Positions 1 through 5,505 of a DNA stretch of 6,108 nt are shown here, piece by piece (the first letter of the stretch is position 1; each line of letters opens with the position of its first letter). The DNA lies in the NCBI GenBank assembly GCA_007132365.1, contig SLOS01000287.1, forward strand, positions 1-6,108, written 5' to 3'. The DNA is from Bacteroidales bacterium (lineage in GTDB: Bacteria > Bacteroidota > Bacteroidia > Bacteroidales > PUMT01). A program made the translations under genes and the position numbers. The notes beneath the pieces are model-generated. The model did not search any database and was not told the DNA's origin. It worked only from the letters and a program-made list of their open reading frames with translations.

Positions 1-102
1 AATATAAAACACAAAAAATGCAAATCTGCCGGCAAATAGTGACCCATATACCAAAACACCGAACAGTCCGCCGGTAAAAGTACGTTGTAAAAAATTACTC
101 AA
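1..102 (-). CDS. cdsA: Phosphatidate cytidylyltransferase (CDP-diglyceride synthase), N-terminal fragment
   Basis: Only the first 34 codons are in the window; the gene continues past the left edge. The product would be the integral membrane enzyme that makes CDP-diacylglycerol from phosphatidate and CTP, the entry point to phospholipid headgroup synthesis. The visible residues begin SNFLQRTFTGG after the start and run into a hydrophobic stretch (about residues 12-34), the usual opening of Bacteroidota CdsA: a short polar Q/K-R-T-x-T-G segment followed by the first membrane helix. No ATG is available. TTG at 100-102 is chosen because an in-frame TGA lies at 106-108 and no other start codon falls between. 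The start overlaps the stop of the DUF2007 gene by 8 nt, so the two are probably translationally coupled at the end of the rsfS-ftsH operon. The identification rests on a short fragment plus known synteny. Confidence 0.72.
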   Translation of the reverse strand, partial: MSNFLQRTFTGGLFGVLVYGSLFAGRFAFFVFYI

Positions 103-301
103 ATTTCAAATTCTTTAATATCTGTAATGCAAATGTTTCGTTTGCAGCCTTAACAAATACCTCAATATTCCCAATGAGATAAGAAGAATCTTTCTGATTC
201 ACAATAACTGCTTCAATGCCATTTTGCTGAATCATCTGTTTTGCCATTTCAGCACGGTGAAGCTCAACTGTTCTGTAAACAACTATCCAGTCTTTTTGCA
301 T
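95..301 (-). CDS. DUF2007 small protein (putative signal-transducing family)
   Basis: This 68-residue protein belongs to the DUF2007 family (Pfam calls it a putative prokaryotic signal transducing protein); its biochemical role is not established. The family pattern is visible: an opening strand (DWIVVYRTV, residues 4-12), a helix bearing AEMAKQMIQQNGIEA (17-31), a second strand (VIVN, 32-35), the conserved DSSY element (38-41), a strand IEVFVK (46-51) and a closing helix. It has no signal peptide, membrane segment or catalytic-looking residues, so it is likely a cytoplasmic ferredoxin-like domain. It starts 13 nt after the ftsH stop and its end overlaps the cdsA start by 8 nt, so it sits inside the ftsH-cdsA transcription unit. 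No Shine-Dalgarno sequence is obvious upstream. A link to FtsH or phospholipid synthesis is suggested only by position. Confidence 0.85.
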   Translation of the reverse strand: MQKDWIVVYRTVELHRAEMAKQMIQQNGIEAVIVNQKDSSYLIGNIEVFVKAANETFALQILKNLKFE

Positions 302-314
302 ACAGATCTAATCA

Positions 315-2519
315 TTATGCCCTTTCCTGCCCGGGTAACTTATCCTGATCATCACTGCCGGGAATTATCTTCTTCTCCCCGGCTTTCGCAGATTGTTCCT
401 TTTTGCCGGTATTCTCATTGCCGCCATCTTTGTTAACGGGTGATTTTTCCCTTTTGCCAGAATCCTTAACCTGACTGTCGCCAGCCCCTGTACCTTGTTC
501 ACTTTCAGCAGGCTCTTCATTATTGAGCATTGCTGAAGATTGCTTGATAAGTGGCTCCTTTTCGGGCGTTTTGAATTTCCTTTTACCAAATACCCTTTCA
601 AGGTCCTCACTGAAGATTACCTCCTTTTCAAGCAGAAGTTCGGCCAGTTTTTCCAGGCCCTTCTTATTTTTTGTTAAAAGGTCTTTTGCCCTTTTAAAGG
701 CGCTGTCTACTATCTCCTTGACCTCCTTATCTATAAGTTCTGCAGTATTTTCACTGTAGGGTTTTGAGAAATTGTACTCATTCTGCCCGGAAGAGTCATA
801 AAAACTTATGTTACCTATTTTTTTGCTCATCCCGAAATAGGTAACCATTGCATATGCCTGCTTGGTGACCCTCTCAAGGTCATTAAGCGCCCCTGTGGAG
901 ACCTTACTGAAATTAATCTCTTCAGATGCACGGCCACCCAGGGCCACACACATTTCATCGCTGAGCTGCTCGGTGGTGGTTATCTGCCTCTCCTCGGGCA
1001 GATACCATGCTGCGCCCAGTGATCTGCCCCTTGGAATAATGGTAACCTTTACCAGCGGATTGGCATGCTCCAGAAGCCAGCTCAGAGTGGCATGCCCGGC
1101 TTCGTGAAAAGCTATGGTCCGCTTCTCCTCCATTGATATGATCTTATTCTTCCGTTCCAGTCCCCCGATTATCCTGTCAATGGCATCCAGAAAATCCTGT
1201 TTCCCTACAGCTTTCTTATCTTTTCTGGCAGCGATCAGTGCAGCTTCATTGCAGACATTTGCGATATCAGCACCGGAAAAGCCCGGGGTCTGTTTTGCCA
1301 TGAAATCAATATTGAGGTTTTTTTCAAGTTTAACGGGACGCAGGTGCACCTGAAATATCTCCATCCGTTCGTTAAGATCAGGCAACTCTACATGGATCTG
1401 CCTGTCAAACCTCCCGGCCCTTAAAAGAGCACGGTCCAGTACATCTGCCCTGTTGGTGGCAGCAAGCAGAATGACACCCATATTTGGTTCAAATCCATCC
1501 ATTTCAGTAAGCAGCTGATTCAGGGTGTTCTCCCTTTCATCGTTTGCCCCGAAACCCGGATTTTTACCCCTTGCACGACCAACAGCATCAATCTCATCAA
1601 TAAAAACAATACATGGCGCCTTGTCCTTGGCCTGCTTGAAAAGGTCCCTCACCCTGGAAGCTCCGACACCGACAAACATTTCCACAAAATCCGACCCGGA
1701 AATAGAGAAAAAAGGTACATTAGCCTCTCCGGCAACAGCCTTTGCAAGTAATGTCTTACCTGTTCCCGGGGGCCCGACAAGCAGAACACCTTTGGGTATC
1801 TTTCCCCCAAGCTGGGTATATTTCTGTGGTGTTTTAAGAAAATCGACTATCTCCTTAACTTCCATCTTTGCTTCCTCAAGTCCGGCGACATCCTTAAAAT
1901 CAATCTTTACATGCGACTCACGGTCAAACATCTTGGCCTTGGACTTCCCAACATTGAATATCCCTCCCGGTCCGCCGCCTCCTCCGGCACCGCTCATCCG
2001 GCGGAAGATAAACAACCAGATTGCAACCAGGATGAATATTGGAAGAAGCCAGCTAAGCACATCTGAAAAGTAATCGCGTTCGGTTACGTAATTGACACTT
2101 ACGGTTTCACCCGGCTCAAAATCCTCCTGGGCTTCGCGCAGTCTTTGCTCAAAAAGCTCTACCGACCCGATAGTGAAAATATAGTGCGGACCGGATCTGG
2201 AGGCTGAAGCAAAGCCCCGGTCAAACAATTCCTCATACTTTGGCAAATGGAGCCTGTCCTGCTTAATATATATCCTTGCCACCTCCCTGTTGACAACCTC
2301 AACTTTTTCCACATCGCGTGCCCTGAGCATATCCCGCTCAAATTGCTGAAAATTTATCTCAACCGGTTTACTGCCGGTGCCGAAAACCTGTATGGCGATA
2401 AATGCTACGGCAATAAGGCCGTAAATCCAATAGAGGCTGAATTTCGGCTTCTTACCGTTATCTTCGGGCTTTTTACCCGGATCCTTACGGGGATCTTTAT
2501 TTTGGTTTTGTTCAAACAT
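315..2519 (-). CDS. ftsH: ATP-dependent zinc metalloprotease FtsH
   Basis: This is the membrane-anchored AAA+ protease that extracts and degrades misassembled membrane proteins and selected cytoplasmic regulators, acting as a hexamer. It has 734 residues. After a charged N-terminus come TM1 (about 29-47), the periplasmic FtsH_ext region (about 52-150), TM2 (about 155-172) and a glycine-rich linker (177-186). The AAA+ module shows Walker A GPPGTGKT (249-256), the pore loop FVG (282-284), Walker B IVFIDEID (304-311) and the second region of homology with arginine fingers in LRAGRFDR (366-373). The M41 protease domain has HEAGH (472-476) and a likely third zinc ligand, Asp547, in TGALNDLER. All catalytic residues are present. 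From about residue 650 the protein ends in an 85-residue hydrophilic, Lys/Glu/Gly-rich, probably disordered tail, which makes it longer than the 640-680 residues common in the family. It lies 20 nt after rsfS, in the same operon. Confidence 0.98.
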   Translation of the reverse strand: MFEQNQNKDPRKDPGKKPEDNGKKPKFSLYWIYGLIAVAFIAIQVFGTGSKPVEINFQQFERDMLRARDVEKVEVVNREVARIYIKQDRLHLPKYEELFDRGFASASRSGPHYIFTIGSVELFEQRLREAQEDFEPGETVSVNYVTERDYFSDVLSWLLPIFILVAIWLFIFRRMSGAGGGGGPGGIFNVGKSKAKMFDRESHVKIDFKDVAGLEEAKMEVKEIVDFLKTPQKYTQLGGKIPKGVLLVGPPGTGKTLLAKAVAGEANVPFFSISGSDFVEMFVGVGASRVRDLFKQAKDKAPCIVFIDEIDAVGRARGKNPGFGANDERENTLNQLLTEMDGFEPNMGVILLAATNRADVLDRALLRAGRFDRQIHVELPDLNERMEIFQVHLRPVKLEKNLNIDFMAKQTPGFSGADIANVCNEAALIAARKDKKAVGKQDFLDAIDRIIGGLERKNKIISMEEKRTIAFHEAGHATLSWLLEHANPLVKVTIIPRGRSLGAAWYLPEERQITTTEQLSDEMCVALGGRASEEINFSKVSTGALNDLERVTKQAYAMVTYFGMSKKIGNISFYDSSGQNEYNFSKPYSENTAELIDKEVKEIVDSAFKRAKDLLTKNKKGLEKLAELLLEKEVIFSEDLERVFGKRKFKTPEKEPLIKQSSAMLNNEEPAESEQGTGAGDSQVKDSGKREKSPVNKDGGNENTGKKEQSAKAGEKKIIPGSDDQDKLPGQERA

Positions 2520-2539
2520 AAAAATTACGCTAAATTTCT

Positions 2540-2908
2540 TTAATCCATCCTGACCATGTTACCATCCGCCCACAAGTCTTCAAGCCGGTAAAAATCCCTG
2601 AATGCTTTCTGAAAAACATGAACCACGACACTGCCGTAATCCATAAGCACCCATTGTGCATTTTCATGACCTTCCGTATGAAGTGATGACCATCCGGTTT
2701 TTTCCTTCATCTCCCTTTCCACCGAATCAGCAATGGCATTAACATGTGTATTGGAGTCCCCGTGACAAATGACAAAATAGCGGCATATGCGATTCTCCAG
2801 ATTCTCCAGGTCTATATTTACGATTTCTTTACCCTTGACTTTCCTTATACCTTCGACAATATTGCTCAATAATGCGTCAGTAGTAATATCCTCATTCTTT
2901 TTAACCAT
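2540..2908 (-). CDS. rsfS: Ribosome silencing factor RsfS
   Basis: This is a ribosome silencing factor of the RsfS/YbeB/DUF143 family. In characterised members it binds protein uL14 on the large subunit and blocks joining of the 30S subunit, lowering translation when nutrients are scarce. The 122-residue length is typical. Family signatures are clear: KGKEIVNIDL (25-34), the strand and helix FVICHGDSNTHVNAIADSVE (45-64), the core WVLMDYGSVVVHVF (86-99) and the closing RDFYRLEDLW (104-113). The ATG at 2906-2908 is the natural start because the conserved domain begins shortly after it. It is the first gene of the minus-strand operon with ftsH, a standard Bacteroidota arrangement, and is divergent from birA. 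A candidate -7 box lies at 2925-2932, which would give a very short leader. Confidence 0.97.
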   Translation of the reverse strand: MVKKNEDITTDALLSNIVEGIRKVKGKEIVNIDLENLENRICRYFVICHGDSNTHVNAIADSVEREMKEKTGWSSLHTEGHENAQWVLMDYGSVVVHVFQKAFRDFYRLEDLWADGNMVRMD

Positions 2909-2924
2909 TAATATATTTTATGCA

Positions 2925-2932
2925 CAAAGTTA
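2925..2932 (-). promoter_or_regulatory. Candidate -7 box for the rsfS-ftsH operon
   Basis: The minus strand reads TAACTTTG here, an exact match to the TAnnTTTG -7 element of Bacteroidota primary sigma-factor promoters. It is 16 nt upstream of the rsfS ATG, so a start site about 7 nt downstream would give a leader of roughly 10 nt. I see no good TTTG -33 element at the usual 19-21 nt spacing, so the call rests on the -7 match and its position ahead of the operon's first gene. Confidence 0.45.
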
Positions 2933-2962
2933 ATCAATTTTTGGTATATCCTGCCTTTGTTA

Positions 2963-2976
2963 CTGCATGCATGCAG
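2963..2976. repeat. Perfect 14-bp palindrome in the rsfS/birA divergent region
   Basis: CTGCATGCATGCAG is identical to its own reverse complement, and the symmetry does not extend beyond 14 bp. It lies inside the 161-bp non-coding region between the rsfS start and the preferred birA start, between the two candidate -7 boxes (2925-2932 and 3024-3031). An uninterrupted palindrome of this kind suits a dimeric DNA-binding protein better than an RNA hairpin, since there is no loop. It may be an operator for one or both divergent units, but this BirA has no DNA-binding domain, so the BirA/BioR-type autoregulator explanation is not supported. It could also be chance. Confidence 0.45.
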
Positions 2977-3023
2977 CATCGAATTATTTTAAGATTAACT
3001 GCAAATTATTCGTTTCTAAAACG

Positions 3024-3031
3024 TACTTTTG
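3024..3031 (+). promoter_or_regulatory. Candidate -7 box for birA
   Basis: TACTTTTG matches the Bacteroidota -7 consensus TAnnTTTG exactly and lies 38 nt upstream of the preferred birA ATG at 3070, which would leave a leader of about 30 nt. The -33 position shows no clear TTTG. If real, transcription would begin downstream of the longer in-frame start at 2920, which supports the shorter BirA. Confidence 0.45.
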
Positions 3032-3069
3032 AAAAGCATATTGCAAATAGCTCAGTCAATTATAAACAA

Positions 3070-3819
3070 ATGGAAAGGGACATTGTTGGGAGAGATCTGT
3101 TAATATTCCCTTCACTTGACTCAACCAATGACTCCTGCAGGAAACTGCTTAACAGTCAGGATGTGCAGGAAGGCACCGTGGTCTGGGCTCACCATCAGTT
3201 AAAAGGCCGGGGACTGGCGGGAAGTGCATGGGAAAGTGAAGAGGGACAGAATCTGACCTTTTCTGTCGTACTGCATCCACTTTTCCTGAAACCTTCCGAC
3301 CAGTTTTACCTCTCCATGGTGACCTCGCTCGGGATAACCGGATTTCTTGATGAGTTTACAGATAATATCCGGATTAAATGGCCAAATGATATTTATTATG
3401 ATAAAAGCAAAATTGCTGGCATCCTCATTGAAAATTCAATCATGGAAAACAAAATAACAGACAGCATTTTGGGCATAGGCATAAATATCAACCAGACCGT
3501 TTTTGGCAGTCATATCCCCAACCCTGTATCCCTGAAGCTGGTTACAGGGCAGCATCATCCACTGAGGGCGGGGCTGGAGAGCCTCTGCGAAAAAATCAAC
3601 CACTGGTATCTCCTGCTTATGCAGGGCAAAAAGGCTGAGATCAAAAACCGGTATACAGAACAACTTTACCGGCTTAATGAAAAAACGCCTTTCAGGTGCA
3701 ACGACAAAGTTTTCACCGGTACTGTAAGGGGTGTAGATGGGTTCGGCCGTATGGCGCTGGAGCTGGAAGACGGTAATACCGGCTATTTCAACCTGAAAGA
3801 GGTTGAGTTCACTCAGTAA
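3070..3819 (+). CDS. birA: Biotin--[acetyl-CoA-carboxylase] ligase (group I, no DNA-binding domain)
   Basis: This enzyme activates biotin with ATP to biotinyl-5'-AMP and transfers it to a lysine of biotin carboxyl carrier proteins. The 249-residue form starting at ATG 3070 holds the ligase core directly: DSTN (17-20), the biotin-binding loop GRGLAGSAW (46-54), KWPND (103-107) with the lysine expected to contact biotinyl-AMP, KIAGILIE (114-121) and GIGININ (135-141), then a small C-terminal SH3-like domain (about 205-249). There is no N-terminal winged helix, so it should not act as a repressor. The frame stays open upstream to an ATG at 2920, but those 50 residues look like no known domain and cross the divergent promoter region. 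The loop lacks the arginines of the classical GRGRRGR sequence. The 3' end overlaps the SRPBCC gene tail to tail by 11 bp. Confidence 0.95.
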   Translation: MERDIVGRDLLIFPSLDSTNDSCRKLLNSQDVQEGTVVWAHHQLKGRGLAGSAWESEEGQNLTFSVVLHPLFLKPSDQFYLSMVTSLGITGFLDEFTDNIRIKWPNDIYYDKSKIAGILIENSIMENKITDSILGIGININQTVFGSHIPNPVSLKLVTGQHHPLRAGLESLCEKINHWYLLLMQGKKAEIKNRYTEQLYRLNEKTPFRCNDKVFTGTVRGVDGFGRMALELEDGNTGYFNLKEVEFTQ

Positions 3820-4234
3820 TCCATTGCCTGCCGTTAAGGTGATCAACAAGTTCAGATGCAATCACCTCCAGCCCGTCTTCCAAAGGTTTCTGGACCATCA
3901 TCTTCATCATCATATTAAGCTCTGCCCTGAAGGTAAGTTTCATTAATGTGCTCTGATCATCCTGCTCATTAAGATCTATAATAAGATCAAACCGAAAAGG
4001 CCGGGAACCTTCCGACTCATAAATTATTGTATGGTCGGGATTTGTAGCAGCAAGGCGCACCCCAACTTCCCCGAGCCCGTCTACATCAAAGCGGCAATTA
4101 TTCTTCACTGCCACAAAATTTTTAACTATACCCTCCGGCACGAGGCTTTCAAAATTCTTGATATCCGAGAGGAAGCCAAAAACAGGTTTCCTGGGAACAG
4201 ATACGGTTTTTAACGAGCTTTCAAAAGTGGTCAT
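3809..4234 (-). CDS. SRPBCC/START-like fold protein of unknown function
   Basis: This 141-residue protein resembles the small SRPBCC (polyketide-cyclase/START-like) proteins often found directly downstream of pyrE in Bacteroidota. The fold pattern is visible: an opening strand (FESSLKTVSVP, 4-14), helices with VFGFLSDIKNFESLVPE (18-34), a series of strands (about 46-103) and a long C-terminal helix (about 108-133) that would line a hydrophobic cavity. A methionine cluster, NMMMKMMV (107-114), sits at the head of that helix. There is no signal peptide or membrane segment, and no catalytic residue can be named; the ligand is unknown. It starts 7 nt after the pyrE stop, so the two are surely co-transcribed. 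No pathway link to pyrimidine synthesis can be read from the sequence. Its 3' end overlaps birA by 11 bp on the opposite strand. Confidence 0.85.
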   Translation of the reverse strand: MTTFESSLKTVSVPRKPVFGFLSDIKNFESLVPEGIVKNFVAVKNNCRFDVDGLGEVGVRLAATNPDHTIIYESEGSRPFRFDLIIDLNEQDDQSTLMKLTFRAELNMMMKMMVQKPLEDGLEVIASELVDHLNGRQWITE

Positions 4235-4241
4235 GCAAATA

Positions 4242-4883
4242 TTATTGGTTTATACTCCCCCAATCATCAGGTTTTTTTCTCCATTCCGTCAGTGTTTCAA
4301 GCTGGTCCGGGTTAATTATTCCCATATCCTGAGCTACCATGATCAGTGTATCGTAGTTTGTAAGAGCGTGTAGCTGACAGGATTGTTTGCTGAAATTTTC
4401 GGCAGCAATATAAAAGCCATAGGTGAATATTGCCAGCATTCCCATTACCTCACACCCTGCAGAGCGAAGGGCCTCAACAGCTTTAAGAGAGCTCTTACCG
4501 GTTGATACAAGGTCCTCAATGACAACCACCCTGTCTCCTGCATTCACCCGGCCTTCTATCAGATTTTCAAGACCATGGGCCTTGGGTGAAGGTCTTACGT
4601 AGGCAAATGGCAGCCCGAGCCTGTCAGCAACAAGGGCCCCATGAGCAATGGCACCCGTGGCAACTCCGGCAATCACACCGGCGGAGGGATAAACTGACCT
4701 GACAAGGTCACAGAAAGATTCACTGATAAAATTTCGCGTTACCGGAAAAGAAAGAACAAGCCTGTTATCACAATAAACAGGAGAATGCCAGCCTGAAGCC
4801 CATAAAAAAGGTTTTGCAGGTTCCAATTTAATTGCTTTAATTTGTAATAAATGTTTTGCAACAATCTGTTCTCTCATTTTCAT
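4242..4883 (-). CDS. pyrE: Orotate phosphoribosyltransferase
   Basis: The enzyme converts orotate and PRPP to orotidine 5'-monophosphate, the fifth step of de novo pyrimidine synthesis, in the cytoplasm and as a dimer. With the start at 4883 it has 213 residues. Diagnostic motifs are FLWASGWHSPVYCDNR (26-41, orotate/PRPP region), GVATGAIAHGALVADRLGLP (73-92), the catalytic-loop sequence YVRPSPKAHG (95-104) with Arg97, Lys101 and His103, and the PRPP-binding motif VVIEDLVSTGKSS (120-132). The frame is open to an ATG at 4910, but that form would overlap the divergent Nudix gene and add nine residues with no family counterpart. ATG 4883 or ATG 4877, two codons further in, fit better. It heads a two-gene unit with the SRPBCC gene. 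Confidence 0.97.
   Translation of the reverse strand: MKMREQIVAKHLLQIKAIKLEPAKPFLWASGWHSPVYCDNRLVLSFPVTRNFISESFCDLVRSVYPSAGVIAGVATGAIAHGALVADRLGLPFAYVRPSPKAHGLENLIEGRVNAGDRVVVIEDLVSTGKSSLKAVEALRSAGCEVMGMLAIFTYGFYIAAENFSKQSCQLHALTNYDTLIMVAQDMGIINPDQLETLTEWRKKPDDWGSINQ
4813..4844 (+). promoter_or_regulatory. Weak candidate promoter for the Nudix gene
   Basis: TTTG at 4813-4816 is followed after 20 nt by TTAATTTG at 4837-4844, one mismatch from TAnnTTTG. The spacing suits a Bacteroidota -33/-7 promoter. It would lie inside the 5' coding part of pyrE and give a leader of about 40 nt before the Nudix ATG at 4891. The region is AT-rich, so a chance match is quite possible. Confidence 0.25.
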
Positions 4884-4887
4884 CGTG

Positions 4888-4895
4888 CAAATGTA
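4888..4895 (-). promoter_or_regulatory. Candidate -7 box for pyrE, overlapping the Nudix start codon
   Basis: The minus strand reads TACATTTG, an exact TAnnTTTG match. It ends 4 nt before the pyrE ATG at 4883, so a start site about 7 nt downstream would fall at or within the first pyrE codons. That would make the mRNA leaderless, or favour the ATG at 4877. The same bases include the Nudix ATG (4891-4893) on the other strand. No convincing -33 element is seen, so this may be fortuitous. Confidence 0.25.
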
Positions 4896-5505
4896 TAAAG
4901 TTTTTTTCAACGAGCGAATTGTTTTTCTTACCGATGATTATCTCAAGAGTTTTGAGGAGAATCAGGGTCTTTTCTATAAATATCGTGACAAAGACGAACT
5001 CAAGGAATTGCTGCTTGTATTTCTGGCACTGAGAAAAATATCCCAGCTGTTCATTTGTCATCCCGACACAGAACATCTGTTGAGTGAATTCAGGTCATGT
5101 TTCAGGTATGTGGAGGCTGCGGGGGGCCTGGTACGGAACAGGCGTAACGAGGTTCTCTTTATCAACCGGTTTGAAAGATGGGATCTTCCCAAGGGTAAAA
5201 CAGACGGAGATGAGGCAGCCGAGCAGACCGCACTGAGGGAAGTTGAAGAGGAGTGTGGTATCGGCAATCTGAAAATATTGTCGGAACTGCAACCCACCTA
5301 TCACACCTATTTTGACAAAGCCATACCCCACCTGAAAAAAACCAGGTGGTTTAAAATGCAGTATGACGGCAACCTGAAGCCCAAACCGCAGACTGAAGAG
5401 TTCATAACAAAGATCATCTGGGCCAGGGATAAAGATATGAAGATCATTCAGAAAAACACCTATCCCTCAATTCTGGACCTTCTTAAAGAGACAAGAATTA
5501 TCTGA
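4891..5505 (+). CDS. Nudix hydrolase with a Bacteroidota-type N-terminal extension
   Basis: This is a 204-residue Nudix (MutT-type) pyrophosphohydrolase, which would cleave a nucleoside diphosphate linked to another moiety; the substrate cannot be told from sequence. The Nudix box GX5EX7REUXEEXGU is complete at residues 102-124, with the metal-binding core REVEEECGI at its end. It is preceded by the strand AAGGLVRN (77-84) and by RWDLPKGK (96-103), a form common in diadenosine-polyphosphate and related hydrolases. The first 72 residues form a separate segment (MYKVFFNERIVFLTDD, then a helix and LFICHP) of no known function. ATG 4891 is preferred over an in-frame GTG at 4885, which would add only two residues. 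It is divergent from pyrE with 7 bp between starts, an arrangement I recognise from other Bacteroidota, and its end overlaps the redoxin gene by 8 bp. Confidence 0.93.
   Translation: MYKVFFNERIVFLTDDYLKSFEENQGLFYKYRDKDELKELLLVFLALRKISQLFICHPDTEHLLSEFRSCFRYVEAAGGLVRNRRNEVLFINRFERWDLPKGKTDGDEAAEQTALREVEEECGIGNLKILSELQPTYHTYFDKAIPHLKKTRWFKMQYDGNLKPKPQTEEFITKIIWARDKDMKIIQKNTYPSILDLLKETRII

Noticed and set aside
1525..2073. A 182-codon plus-strand open frame opposite ftsH
   Set aside because: It is antisense to the Walker and TM2 regions of FtsH, its translation is Ser/Pro-rich with no domain, and the FtsH frame is beyond doubt. It is a shadow of codon bias.
2920..3069. A 50-residue N-terminal extension of BirA starting at ATG 2920
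   Set aside because: The extra residues match no HTH or other domain, the segment would cross the divergent promoter region and palindrome, and the ligase core starts naturally at ATG 3070.
3803..3814. TGAGTTCACTCA at the birA/SRPBCC junction as a terminator hairpin
   Set aside because: With a workable loop only four base pairs remain and no T-run follows, so it is too weak to call.
3436..3861. A 141-codon minus-strand open frame opposite birA and its junction
   Set aside because: It lies opposite the conserved BirA core and has no recognisable domain; BirA motifs on the plus strand explain the region.
3893..3916. Methionine cluster (NMMMKMMV) in the SRPBCC protein as a metal-binding site
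   Set aside because: The cluster sits at the start of the cavity-lining C-terminal helix where hydrophobic residues are expected, and relatives have similar hydrophobic residues, so no metal role is needed.
4884..4910. A longer PyrE starting at ATG 4910
   Set aside because: It adds nine residues without a family counterpart and would overlap the start of the divergent Nudix gene.
4837..5076. A 79-codon minus-strand open frame across the pyrE/Nudix starts
   Set aside because: It overlaps both genes out of frame and shows no domain or upstream signal.
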